A stretch of DNA of 27,685 bases from Chitinophagales bacterium (GCA_013298445.1 JAAFHQ010000003.1:1-27685), one strand, 5' to 3'. Positions 15,196 to 22,884 are shown, counted from the first letter of the stretch. Numbers and translations: made by a program. The notes: generated by a model from the letters alone, not told the origin.

Positions 15196-16321
15196 AATTA
15201 CTCAACACCTTGATCCCCCCATAATTCACACTAGCCTTGATCATCGGTGCGTCGCTGTTGCCTACGTGGCCTTTGACGACATGAGAAGTGGGCTTTTGTA
15301 CTTCATAGGTGACATTCATGGCTTGAGGGTAACGCACACCAGCATAATTGGCGGCGGCATCGAGCTGGTAGCAGCAAAGGTCGGGCAGCACCTTCATGGT
15401 TACGTCGGTGTAATTGGCTCTGACGGAAGCATTGGTCAAACCCTTGGAAAAGGATACGTTACAACTGCCGTAGTTGAGATCGAGGTCCAAACTTTTGGAA
15501 ATCTCACCCATCGATACCGAATTGTATTGCCCACTAATGGCTACACTACCGGCATTGGTGGCGGCAAATTTGCTGTACATCCCCGTAGCCTTCAGGCTTT
15601 TTATGGTGCCCAGGTTGTAATTGTCGTATTTTGCAGTAGTAGTCAATGAATTGAGCTTGGGCGCGTTCAGGCCGGAGTAGGCACTGTTCAGGGTTAAGTC
15701 ATTCGCTTCGGTCACAGTTAGTTTAGAATAACTCAGACTAACCGCGGCATTCTGCGCCTGACCAATGGTGCCATTGCCATAAGCCAACTCAAAATTGGAG
15801 CCATCACCCACCGATTCGGTTTTGAAATTACCGTACTTGACCGATAGTTTGGCTTTGCCACTCACCGAAGCGAGGTATACATCGCCATAACGTTGGTCTA
15901 CCTGGAGGTTGATGCTCGCAGGAACATACACTTCGTAGTTGATCTTGTAATCGGCTTTGCCATCGTCCCATAGCCAGGAACGGCGAATTTGCTCGATAGC
16001 GGTTTCGGCTTTCACATAATCGGCGCCGTTGGAAAAATTAACGGTGATGGCATTAAAGACTTTTTGGGCATCTTCTTCCGAGCCTTCCTTCACCACGATG
16101 GTGACGGCAATTTTGACTCGGTTTTTGTCCCAGGTTTTGACTTCAATTTTTCCATACTTGTTGCTCAAGTAAGTGGTGCCATTGGCCGAAATGTCAAACT
16201 CTCTCTTGATGGTTTTGGTGAAATCGCCGAAAGTGGTAAAGCCACAAAGTGAACAGGCGATCATCGTAAATACCAACAACATCGAAAGAGGTTTTTTCAA
16301 ATCATAAGCTGACTTCCTCAT
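15194..16321 (-). CDS. DUF4097-type exported beta-solenoid protein
   Basis: This encodes 375 aa from ATG 16321. A polar N-terminus and a hydrophobic stretch (LSMLLVFTMIACSLCGF) form a signal sequence, and Cys near its end could be lipidated. The mature protein is low in motifs and built of repeated short strands ending in turns such as YGDVYLA, YGNGTIG, YSKLTVT, YSGLNAP and YNSVSMG, the pattern of DUF4097/DUF2807-like right-handed beta-helix proteins on the cell surface or in the periplasm. Its start overlaps the anti-sigma gene by 20 nt, which implies coupled translation. It is probably an output or sensor partner of the sigma/anti-sigma pair. The frame is open to 16369, but the longer start lacks support. 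Confidence 0.8.
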   Translation of the reverse strand: MRKSAYDLKKPLSMLLVFTMIACSLCGFTTFGDFTKTIKREFDISANGTTYLSNKYGKIEVKTWDKNRVKIAVTIVVKEGSEEDAQKVFNAITVNFSNGADYVKAETAIEQIRRSWLWDDGKADYKINYEVYVPASINLQVDQRYGDVYLASVSGKAKLSVKYGNFKTESVGDGSNFELAYGNGTIGQAQNAAVSLSYSKLTVTEANDLTLNSAYSGLNAPKLNSLTTTAKYDNYNLGTIKSLKATGMYSKFAATNAGSVAISGQYNSVSMGEISKSLDLDLNYGSCNVSFSKGLTNASVRANYTDVTMKVLPDLCCYQLDAAANYAGVRYPQAMNVTYEVQKPTSHVVKGHVGNSDAPMIKASVNYGGIKVLSN

Positions 16322-16856
16322 TGCTCGTGGTTTTTTTGGGTTGCGGTTTGGACGTCCGCATCTGCTCAAGAACGCGCTCCAGAATAGCGACTTTGGTTTG
16401 ATAAGTCTGGATCATGGTGGCAATAATTTCCTCCTCTTGCCCTTTGGGGGCTACGCGGAGTTCTTCCTTCAGCTCAGCCATCACCTTATCCATTTTTTTC
16501 ATGTCGGACATGAAAGTGCCATTGGGCTCATAACGAGCCAATTGCTGGACTTTGGTGCTGATTTGCTGGCGGTAATATTGCTCCAGTTCCGGGTACTCGG
16601 GGTTGACTTTTTCAATGATGGCTAGCGGGTCCGCTTTTTGCCAACGGGTTATCATGCTGCCACCAAAACCACCAACTACCAGAATAACTGCCACTGCGGC
16701 AGCTACTTTAAAAAAGCGCTGGAAAGTGAGGGGTTGACTAACGGAGGGCTTGTTAAGTGCCCGGTCAATGTCTGCCCACACCTTTAAACTGGGAATCGCG
16801 TCATCAAAAGCTTCGCGCTTGTCCAAAACAAAGTTTTCTAATTCATCTCGTTGCAT
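16302..16856 (-). CDS. probable membrane anti-sigma factor
   Basis: This encodes 184 aa. An N-terminal cytoplasmic segment (1-50, MQRDELENFVLDKREAFDDAIPSLKVWADI) precedes one membrane helix (51-69) and a C-terminal periplasmic region rich in coiled-coil-like heptads (about 85-165). It follows the ECF sigma gene and overlaps the DUF4097 gene, the classical order of sigma, anti-sigma, target. There is no HxxxCxxC zinc motif of the ZAS type. The role is inferred from position and topology. A repeat element (H2) separates it from the sigma gene. Confidence 0.7.
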   Translation of the reverse strand: MQRDELENFVLDKREAFDDAIPSLKVWADIDRALNKPSVSQPLTFQRFFKVAAAVAVILVVGGFGGSMITRWQKADPLAIIEKVNPEYPELEQYYRQQISTKVQQLARYEPNGTFMSDMKKMDKVMAELKEELRVAPKGQEEEIIATMIQTYQTKVAILERVLEQMRTSKPQPKKTTSNEEVSL

Positions 16857-16876
16857 AACAAAAAAAGATTCGAAAG

Positions 16877-16950
16877 TTCCAGGGTTCCTGGTTCTAGCGT
16901 TTTATCGGTCACTGAGCAAAGCCGAAGTGATGATTAAACACTGGAACCCT
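16877..16950. repeat. repeat H2: GAGCAAAGCCGAAGTG element between sigma and anti-sigma genes
   Basis: TTCCAGGGTTCCTGG (16877-16891) matches the H1 counterpart with one change, and GAGCAAAGCCGAAGTG (16914-16929, within 16908-16929) matches the H1 loop motif with two changes. AGGGTTCCTG (16881-16890) pairs with CTGGAACCCT (16941-16950) with one mismatch. The right arm lies 6 nt after the sigma-factor stop (16957-16959). Confidence 0.75.
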
Positions 16951-16956
16951 CCCCTG

Positions 16957-17562
16957 TTAAGAACGTTTATACAGCCCCAGATTCTGCTGGGTTAAAATGT
17001 CTTTTAGTCTTTGTTTTGCCCGGCTGTACTGCGATTTGGAGGTCGCCTCGCTGATGCCGAGCACTTCTCCAATTTCCTGATGGTCGTAACCCTCCAACAT
17101 GTAGAGGGAAAAAACCACCCGGTAGCCGTCGGGCAATTCAAAAAGAGCTCGTTTTACGGCTTCTACACTTAGTCCTTCTGCCGCTGGATCTTGATGGCTG
17201 TCATCTTGGATGTTGCCATGTTTGTCTTCCAGTTCGCTAAACTGCAAACGCCTCTTTTTTAAGGCATTGATGCAGTTGTTGATTACGATGCGTTTGATCC
17301 AGGCCCCAATTGCTGATTCAAATTTGAAGGTGTTCAATTTGGTGAACACGTCCAAAAATGCGTTTTGCAATACGTCCTCTGCCTCAAATTCGTCCTTCAC
17401 CATCCGCAAACAAACATTGTACATCGACTTGGAATAAAGCCGGTACAACTCGAACTGCGATTGTCGGTCGCCTCGTTTACACTTTTCTACCAGGTCGCGG
17501 TGTGTGTTAACGTAATCCAATTTTACGATCTTATAGGTTTCAAGAGCTAGGTTTCCTCTCAT
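16957..17562 (-). CDS. ECF-type RNA polymerase sigma-70 factor
   Basis: This encodes 201 aa. Region 2 is at about residues 24-105: the YNVCLRMVKDEFEAEDVLQNAFL segment is the core-binding/-10 region, with WIKRIVINNCINALKKRR after it. Region 4 is at about 135-190: LPDGYRVVFSLYMLEG and then HQEIGEVLGISEATSKSQYSRAKQRL, a helix-turn-helix. It directs transcription of an unknown regulon, possibly envelope-related given the DUF4097 neighbour. The start could also be a few residues downstream. The upstream spacer carries no TAnnTTTG box, which would be consistent with self-regulation. Confidence 0.93.
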   Translation of the reverse strand: MRGNLALETYKIVKLDYVNTHRDLVEKCKRGDRQSQFELYRLYSKSMYNVCLRMVKDEFEAEDVLQNAFLDVFTKLNTFKFESAIGAWIKRIVINNCINALKKRRLQFSELEDKHGNIQDDSHQDPAAEGLSVEAVKRALFELPDGYRVVFSLYMLEGYDHQEIGEVLGISEATSKSQYSRAKQRLKDILTQQNLGLYKRS

Positions 17563-17642
17563 CTCTTTGGGCTTCCACGCCTATTTCCACTTGTTATAAC
17601 GAGAAAGACAAGGAGTGTTAAAAAGGGTTGCACGTAAAATAA

Positions 17643-17679
17643 AAAAAATTGGGTGGAAAAACTTTTCACCCAATTTTTT
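17643..17679 (-). terminator. A/T-rich intrinsic terminator behind the PhoD gene
   Basis: AAAAAATTGGGTG (17643-17655) pairs with CACCCAATTTTTT (17667-17679). On the minus strand it is followed by more T's (TTATTTTA). It lies 23 nt after the PhoD stop codon and separates it from the ECF sigma gene. The symmetrical flanks would allow it to work in both directions. Confidence 0.8.
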
Positions 17680-17702
17680 GCCCAACTTTAGTCCAGGTAA
17701 TT

Positions 17703-19766
17703 TTATTTTTTGATGATGACTTTTGCGGTAATGACTTCCTGATTCACCAGGATTTTATAAAAATATTGTCCAGCTGCCAGGTTCGAACCATCCAATACAG
17801 TGGTATAAACACCTGGAACGGCTTTATCGTTGTACAACACCCTGACAAGTTTGCCATCGGTACCATACAAACTGATGTTCAATTGGGCCGCTTTGGCCAG
17901 GGAGTAATGCAAGGTGTTGGTTTGGGCAAATGGGTTGGGATAAAGCCCCAGCAAGCTAAAGTCGGAGGCTTTTAATTTATTACCCTGCAAAGAAGTAGAC
18001 AAGGGTGGTTGCGCGGGTGCTGGTACATCCAACTGTGCTTTACTGTTGCTGGGGAGAGCTGCTTTCCGCAAGTGGTTTTCGGCATTGCGGGTGTACCAGG
18101 CCTCAGCAAATTTCTCCGTATTGTTGGGGCGCAAAATTTCGCTGAAATAGTAGTTGGCTTGTACACTATCGGGTTTGATATCCAGGATAAAATGACCATT
18201 TTGGATCAAATCAACAAACTTGAGGTGGGGGTTCGGGTTACCCAGGCTTATTCCGGGAAATGGAGCAATCGGGGTATTGATTTGTTTCTGTAACGTTTGA
18301 GCAGTAGTGAGGCTCGCCAGGTTTTCATCAAAATTGGCAGACGTAATGCTAGGCGTCATAAATTCAACAGCCAGTGACCCCTTTCCCGTAGCTGCGGTGT
18401 AGCTGGTGTCAGCGGTGTAATTGGGTATTTTGCCCAGGCCAGGGAAATCCAAAAAACTTATGTTCGTGGGTTTTAAAGGTACATCGTAAGCAAAAGAGCA
18501 ATGAAAATCTCCAGTGAGCATCACGACATTGTTGATCTTATTTCGTTTTAAATGCTGCAAAATCTGTGCCCGCTCGGCCGGATAGCCATCCCAAATATCC
18601 AGGAATAAACCTTCCAGGTTGTCGAAGGTAAAGCTGGGGTTATTGAGCCCAAATGCAGCCCAACCCACATTAAACTCTGCAAACATTACCTGTTGGCCAA
18701 TCACTTTCCATCTTGCGCTGGATTTTGACAGTTCAGCAAGCAACCATGCTTTTTGAGTCGCACCCAAAATCGTGCGATTCGTATCTTGTAATGCCGGACT
18801 GGAGATGCTTTCAATTTGGAGTTCGCGGCCTTCTAAACGAGTATCCAACATAAACAAATCCATCAGATTGCCGTAGCTGAGTTTGCGGTAAACCGAAAGT
18901 GCAGCGTTGTCCCGAATCGGCATCCATTCAAAATAGACCTGTTTTGCGGTTGCTTTGCGCTCAGCCCAGTTGCCTTCGTTGGCCTGGTGGTTTTGAGCGC
19001 CATCTTTGTAGGAGTCATTGGCACTTTCGTGATCGTCCCAAACGGTGATGAAGGGATGTTGTTGGTGTATCCGGATCAAACTGGTATCCAATCGATACAA
19101 AGAGTAGCGAGTACGGTAATCTTCTAAAGATAAAATTTCCGTTTTGGGTTCCAGGGTACGCGTTTTTGCCAGGGTACTATCGCCATAACTACCTTGCCCA
19201 TATTCATAAATGTAGTCACCAAGGTGAATGATTGCATCCAAATCCTGGCGCTCTGCAAGGCGTTGGTACACGTTGAAATAACCAGCCTGGTAGTTGGAAC
19301 AAGTAACAACCCCAAATTTCAGATGATTTACCTGTGCCTCCGTAGGCGTTGTTTTGGTTTTGCCCGTCAGAGAATTGCGGCCAAGCGCAGTAAATCCATA
19401 GTAGTAGGTAGTACCAGCTTGTAACCCGGTAACGTCAATTTTAACGGTGAAGTCTCGTCCTGCATCCGTGGTTAAACGGCCATTGCGGACTACATTTTTT
19501 AAGGCCGGGTCGGTAGCAACTTTCCAGCTTACTTCGATGCCTGCCCGATCGGCAGACTCCGGAGTGACCCGTGTCCAGATGATTACCCGATCTTGCAGCG
19601 GATCGCCACTGGCTACCCCGTGAAAGAACGGTGCCCATTGTGGGTTGGCCGCATTCAACTCAAGGCGGTTTTTTACATCTGCTCCGTGAAAAGGATTGAG
19701 GCCGTTTTGCCCCCAAGCCATTTGGAGCGAAAAGCAAATCCATAGTAAGGAAAAAATTGGTCGCAT
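17703..19766 (-). CDS. PhoD-type alkaline phosphatase with T9SS sorting domain
   Basis: This encodes 687 aa: a signal peptide (1-19, cleavage near AWG-Q), a PhoD N-terminal beta domain (about 45-140, starting FFHGVASGDP), and a metallophosphatase domain (about 148-510). The motifs are TCSNY (Cys156, the probable iron ligand by analogy with Bacillus PhoD), HLGDYIYEYG (Asp184), VWDDHE (242-247), and LTGDFHCSFAYD. A type A T9SS sorting domain runs from about residue 606 (LGLYPNPF) to LAAGQYFYKILVN and the KVIIKK end. It should be secreted through T9SS and hydrolyse phosphomono/diesters at the cell surface. It is divergent from the TIGR00266 gene, with a 198-nt spacer. Confidence 0.92.
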   Translation of the reverse strand: MRPIFSLLWICFSLQMAWGQNGLNPFHGADVKNRLELNAANPQWAPFFHGVASGDPLQDRVIIWTRVTPESADRAGIEVSWKVATDPALKNVVRNGRLTTDAGRDFTVKIDVTGLQAGTTYYYGFTALGRNSLTGKTKTTPTEAQVNHLKFGVVTCSNYQAGYFNVYQRLAERQDLDAIIHLGDYIYEYGQGSYGDSTLAKTRTLEPKTEILSLEDYRTRYSLYRLDTSLIRIHQQHPFITVWDDHESANDSYKDGAQNHQANEGNWAERKATAKQVYFEWMPIRDNAALSVYRKLSYGNLMDLFMLDTRLEGRELQIESISSPALQDTNRTILGATQKAWLLAELSKSSARWKVIGQQVMFAEFNVGWAAFGLNNPSFTFDNLEGLFLDIWDGYPAERAQILQHLKRNKINNVVMLTGDFHCSFAYDVPLKPTNISFLDFPGLGKIPNYTADTSYTAATGKGSLAVEFMTPSITSANFDENLASLTTAQTLQKQINTPIAPFPGISLGNPNPHLKFVDLIQNGHFILDIKPDSVQANYYFSEILRPNNTEKFAEAWYTRNAENHLRKAALPSNSKAQLDVPAPAQPPLSTSLQGNKLKASDFSLLGLYPNPFAQTNTLHYSLAKAAQLNISLYGTDGKLVRVLYNDKAVPGVYTTVLDGSNLAAGQYFYKILVNQEVITAKVIIKK

Positions 19767-19902
19767 GTTTATGGGTATTTTGTGTGTGATTCGTTTGCCA
19801 AAAAAAGGGAGATAGATAAACTGTAGATAAAAATGGCATTAATTCTGTGTTTTGCATTTAATCCTCCGTCTATTTAAATCCAATCAGAGTCTAAAAGCTA
19901 AG

Positions 19903-19931
19903 TTTATCCATCAGGGACTGTGTTATTTTTG
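19903..19931 (+). promoter_or_regulatory. Bacteroidetes promoter of the TIGR00266 gene
   Basis: TTTA (19903-19906), 17 nt, TATTTTTG (19924-19931) fits TTTG-N18-20-TAnnTTTG with one mismatch at -33. The start codon is 33 nt after the -7 box. No comparable pair is visible for the divergent PhoD gene. Confidence 0.5.
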
Positions 19932-19964
19932 GATTAGGTATTCACCCAAAAAACAAAACTTCTT

Positions 19965-20759
19965 ATGAGCGCACACGACATCGATTACCACATTTACGGC
20001 GAAGAAATGCAGTTTGTGGAAATTGAACTCGATCCCATGGAAACCGTCATTGCAGAAGCAGGCAGCTTTATGATGATGGAAGATGGCATTGAAATGGCTA
20101 CCATTTTTGGCGACGGCAGCCACTCGGAGGGTTCGGGCTTGTGGGGGAAATTACTCTCAGCTGGCAAAAGACTGGTCACTGGCGAAAGCCTCTTCATGAC
20201 TGCTTACACCCACGCTGGGGAGGGCAAAAAACGTGCTTCTTTTGCCGCACCTTATCCAGGCAAAATCATCCCCCTGGACTTGAGCCAGCTGGATGGCAAA
20301 ATCATTTGCCAAAAGGATGCCTTCCTTTGCGCAGCCAAGGGTGTTTCAGTCGGCATCGAATTTTCCCAAAAACTGGGTAGGGGCTTTTTTGGTGGCGAAG
20401 GCTTCATCATGCAAAAACTCGAAGGTGACGGCATGGCCTTTGTACACGCCGGAGGCAGCGTCATCGAGAAAAAATTGGAACTGGGCGAAGTGCTCAAAAT
20501 TGATACGGGTTGTTTGGTGGCCTTCACCCGCGATGTGGATTACGACATTGAGATGGTGCGCGGGGTGCGCAACATGATTTTTGGCGGCGAGGGCATTTTC
20601 TTCGCCCGTTTGGAAGGCCCGGGTACGGTTTGGATTCAGTCTTTGCCATTTAGCCGCCTGGCGGATCGAGTGTTGCAGGCTTCGCGGCATTATGGCAAAG
20701 GAGGCAAGGATGAGGGTAGCATTTTGGGGACTTTGGGGAATCTACTGGATGGGAATTGA
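19965..20759 (+). CDS. TIGR00266/AIM24 family protein
   Basis: This encodes 264 aa with no signal peptide. Conserved TIGR00266 features are an early QFVEIELDPMETVIAEAG, then GLWGKLLSAGKRLVTGESLF, PYPGKIIPLDL, and GGEGFIMQKLEGDGMAFVHA. The last of these repeats as GGEGIFFARLEGPGTVWIQS, showing the internal duplication of the double-stranded beta barrel. It is related to AIM24 of mitochondria. The biochemical role is unknown. The C-terminal tail (YGKGGKDEGSILG) is Gly-rich. It stands alone, with repeat D 43 nt behind its stop codon. Confidence 0.9.
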   Translation: MSAHDIDYHIYGEEMQFVEIELDPMETVIAEAGSFMMMEDGIEMATIFGDGSHSEGSGLWGKLLSAGKRLVTGESLFMTAYTHAGEGKKRASFAAPYPGKIIPLDLSQLDGKIICQKDAFLCAAKGVSVGIEFSQKLGRGFFGGEGFIMQKLEGDGMAFVHAGGSVIEKKLELGEVLKIDTGCLVAFTRDVDYDIEMVRGVRNMIFGGEGIFFARLEGPGTVWIQSLPFSRLADRVLQASRHYGKGGKDEGSILGTLGNLLDGN

Positions 20760-20802
20760 TGGTGGGCAAAAAAACATCAGTTATCCCGAATTTTGAACCC
20801 CT

Positions 20803-20974
20803 AACCGCGGCAGCGGTTGAATCTTGAATAGCCGCGGTCGTCCGCGGACAAGGTCGTTTTGCGAGGTCTTACAACCGCGGCAGCGGTTGAATTTAGCCCC
20901 GATTTGTTCAACCGCTGCCGCGGTTGTGAAACATCTTCCTGCCCATTTTACCGCGGACGACCGCGGCTATTCAA
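20803..20974. repeat. palindrome D: nested palindromes with GC-rich arms
   Basis: The outer arms 20824-20847 and 20951-20974 are perfect over 24 bp. Inside them, the inner arms 20871-20891 and 20907-20927 are perfect over 21 bp. The inner arm AACCGCGGCAGCGGTTGAA occurs again at 20803-20821 outside the outer arm. Each arm is itself palindromic (CCGCGG). GGACAAGG (20846-20853) in the spacer resembles the core of A, B and C. The spacer 20760-21023 holds nothing else that I can name. Confidence 0.9.
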
Positions 20975-21023
20975 AATTGAATCACTCCGTGATTATACGT
21001 GATAGAAGGTAAAAATCAGACTC

Positions 21024-21761
21024 TTACTTCCCCGCATAAACCGCCGCTCCCACAATCCCTGCATTGTTCAACAACTTGGCAGGTTTCACCGGAGTATTCA
21101 CCTTGAGCAAATGCCCAAAATCTTTAAACTCCTTGCTCACCCCGCCGCCCAGAATGAACAGGTCGGGGGTCAATAAGCGTTCCAAATGGCGGAGGTACTC
21201 GCTGAAGCGGTGCGCCCAGTCTTCCCAGCTCAGGTTTTCTTCTTCGCGGATCCGGTTGGAGCAGTAGTGCTCGGCGATGCGACCGTGTAGGTAGAGGTGA
21301 CCAAATTCGGTATTGGGCACCAGGGTACCATCTACAAACTGGGCTGTACCCAGGCCAGTACCAATAGTGATGAGCAGGACTACCCCTTCCACGCCCTGGC
21401 CTTGCCCAAAGGTCAATTCTGCCAAACCTGCAGCATCAGCATCGTTCAGGGCTTTAACCGGATTGCCACAGGCCTCGCTGAATTCTTTTTCAATGTTATG
21501 TCCAATCCAGCTTTTGTCAATGTTGGCTGCCGATTTGGCGACCCCATGTTGAACAATTGCAGGAAACCCACAACCAATAGGGCCTTTGTAGCCAATTTTT
21601 TTGATCAAACCGGCAAAAGCTTCGGCAATCATGGTGGGGTTGGCCGGGGCAGGGGTTTCCACCCGAATGCGACCGCCGACGAGCGCACCCGTTTGAATAT
21701 CGACCAATGAGCCTTTGATGCCAGAGCCACCTACGTCGACTCCGAGGATGTGTTGAGACAT
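21024..21761 (-). CDS. ppgK: polyphosphate glucokinase
   Basis: This encodes 245 aa from ATG 21761 (MSQHILGVDVGGSGIKG); the frame is open to 21797, but the shorter start matches the family. The ROK phosphate motif GVDVGGSGIKG (7-17), ANIDKSWIG, NDADAAGLAE (106-115, Asp107 the probable catalytic base), TIGTGLGTA and the C-terminal LGGGVSK follow the PpgK order closely (compare actinobacterial PpgK, including PNTEFGHL). The ROK zinc motif is absent, as in PpgK. It phosphorylates glucose using polyphosphate and, in many members, ATP, in the cytoplasm. It is monocistronic, with repeat H3 between its start and the neighbouring PPIase stop. Confidence 0.9.
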   Translation of the reverse strand: MSQHILGVDVGGSGIKGSLVDIQTGALVGGRIRVETPAPANPTMIAEAFAGLIKKIGYKGPIGCGFPAIVQHGVAKSAANIDKSWIGHNIEKEFSEACGNPVKALNDADAAGLAELTFGQGQGVEGVVLLITIGTGLGTAQFVDGTLVPNTEFGHLYLHGRIAEHYCSNRIREEENLSWEDWAHRFSEYLRHLERLLTPDLFILGGGVSKEFKDFGHLLKVNTPVKPAKLLNNAGIVGAAVYAGK

Positions 21762-21792
21762 GGTATGTTGTTCAGGATTGTGGGGTGAGGTA

Positions 21793-21848
21793 GTCACTGA
21801 GCCGATCGGCCACTTCGACTTCGCTCAGTGACAGATCGGCTCAGTGAC
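21793..21848. repeat. repeat H3: 15-bp hairpin around the CACTTCGRCTTYGCTC motif
   Basis: GTCACTGAGCCGATC (21793-21807) pairs perfectly with GATCGGCTCAGTGAC (21834-21848). Between them, 21811-21832 is the reverse complement of the H1 loop motif. GCTCAGTGAC is thus present twice, so two alternative hairpins can form. It starts 21 nt behind the stop of the PPIase gene. Confidence 0.9.
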
Positions 21849-21869
21849 CGTTTCATCCCAAACCCTATA

Positions 21870-22754
21870 TTATTTAATCACTTTAACTTTCATCTTGACG
21901 TCCTTGACCGGGCGATCTCCAGGGTTGGTTGCCTGTGCAGCAATTTTGTCGATGACATCCAGGCCTTGAATGACCTGGCCAAAAACGGTGTATTCGCGGT
22001 CCAACATGGAGGTGCCACCACTTTTTTGGTAGGCATCGCGTTGGGCCTTGCTGTAGCGGAAATTGCGTGCGCCTTCGATCTGGTTGAGTTGAGCATCACT
22101 GGTTGGGCTACCGTGTACGATGTAAAACTGTGAGCCGGAAGAGCGTTTTTGTGGGTTGTTGGTGCGTGCAGCGGCCAGCGCTCCTTTTACGTGCACCAGC
22201 GAGTCGACAAATTCGGCTTCGATGGTGTAGCCGGGGTCGCCCATGCCCAAGGCCTGACCGGGTTTTGCATTTTTGGAATTAGGGTCACCGCCTTGAATCA
22301 TAAAACCACTGATGACCCGGTGGAACAGTGTACCATCGTAGTAGCCTTGTTCGGCCAGTTTGAGGAAATTGTCGCGGTGTTTGGGGGTTCCGTCGGACAG
22401 ACGGACCAACATATTGCCAAAATCGGTTTCAATCATGACCAAACAAACTTTGGGTGCTTTGATCGAAACTTTGTCTTCGAAGGTTTTGCTTTTGCTTCCC
22501 GATTTGGCGGTCAGTTTGACTGCGTAGGTTCCCGAAGCCAGGAACGCATGCACTGGTGAGGCTTCTTCGGAAGTATTGCCATCGCCAAAATCCCAATGGT
22601 AAGTCTCGGCAGGTTTGGCAGTGGTATTCGTAAAGGTGACGGGCGAAGGAGCTTCGGTGGCACCAGAATACATAAAGGAGGGTTTGAGGCTCGCGCAGGA
22701 GCTCAGGGCTGCCAGTAGCAGCAAGATAAGGTAATGATTTAAGTTCGATTTCAT
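21870..22754 (-). CDS. PKD-cyclophilin lipoprotein (peptidyl-prolyl isomerase)
   Basis: This encodes 294 aa. A lipoprotein signal with LSSC lipobox gives lipidated Cys20. Residues about 25-98 are a PKD domain (YHWDFGDGNTSEEASPVHAF), a surface-type Ig-like module. Residues about 105-292 are a cyclophilin domain with FHRVISGFMIQGGDP (144-158) and GSQFYIV; the Arg of FHRV is the key catalytic residue in the family. It should isomerise X-Pro bonds of envelope proteins at the outer or inner membrane. The domain order (lipid anchor, PKD, PPIase) is unusual for a cyclophilin. Palindrome C lies upstream of its start. Confidence 0.9.
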   Translation of the reverse strand: MKSNLNHYLILLLLAALSSCASLKPSFMYSGATEAPSPVTFTNTTAKPAETYHWDFGDGNTSEEASPVHAFLASGTYAVKLTAKSGSKSKTFEDKVSIKAPKVCLVMIETDFGNMLVRLSDGTPKHRDNFLKLAEQGYYDGTLFHRVISGFMIQGGDPNSKNAKPGQALGMGDPGYTIEAEFVDSLVHVKGALAAARTNNPQKRSSGSQFYIVHGSPTSDAQLNQIEGARNFRYSKAQRDAYQKSGGTSMLDREYTVFGQVIQGLDVIDKIAAQATNPGDRPVKDVKMKVKVIK

Positions 22755-22766
22755 AGGTATAATTTG

Positions 22767-22877
22767 GTTGAGAAGTTGAGAAGTTGAGAAGTTGAGGCTA
22801 CCGCGAGCGACTTAGACAAGGACATTGTCAAAATCGCTCGCGGTAGCCTCAACTCCTCAACCGCTCAACTCCTCAAC
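22767..22877. repeat. palindrome C: CTACCGCGAGCGA inverted repeat with GACAAGG core
   Basis: The arms 22767-22810 and 22834-22877 match over 44 bp with 4 mismatches, all in the outer GTTGAGAAGTTGAG portion; the inner 15 bp GGCTACCGCGAGCGA are perfect. The loop is CTTAGACAAGGACATTGTC plus AAAA. It lies 7 nt behind the stop of the 121-aa gene and 12 nt before the PPIase start codon. Confidence 0.95.
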
Positions 22878-22884
22878 TTTTTTG

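Noticed and set aside
20803..20974. Integron attC sites or an origin of replication
   Set aside because: There is no attC core (GTTRRRY) pair or integrase gene, no DnaA box cluster or dnaA/parAB neighbours; the structure is a simple nested palindrome.
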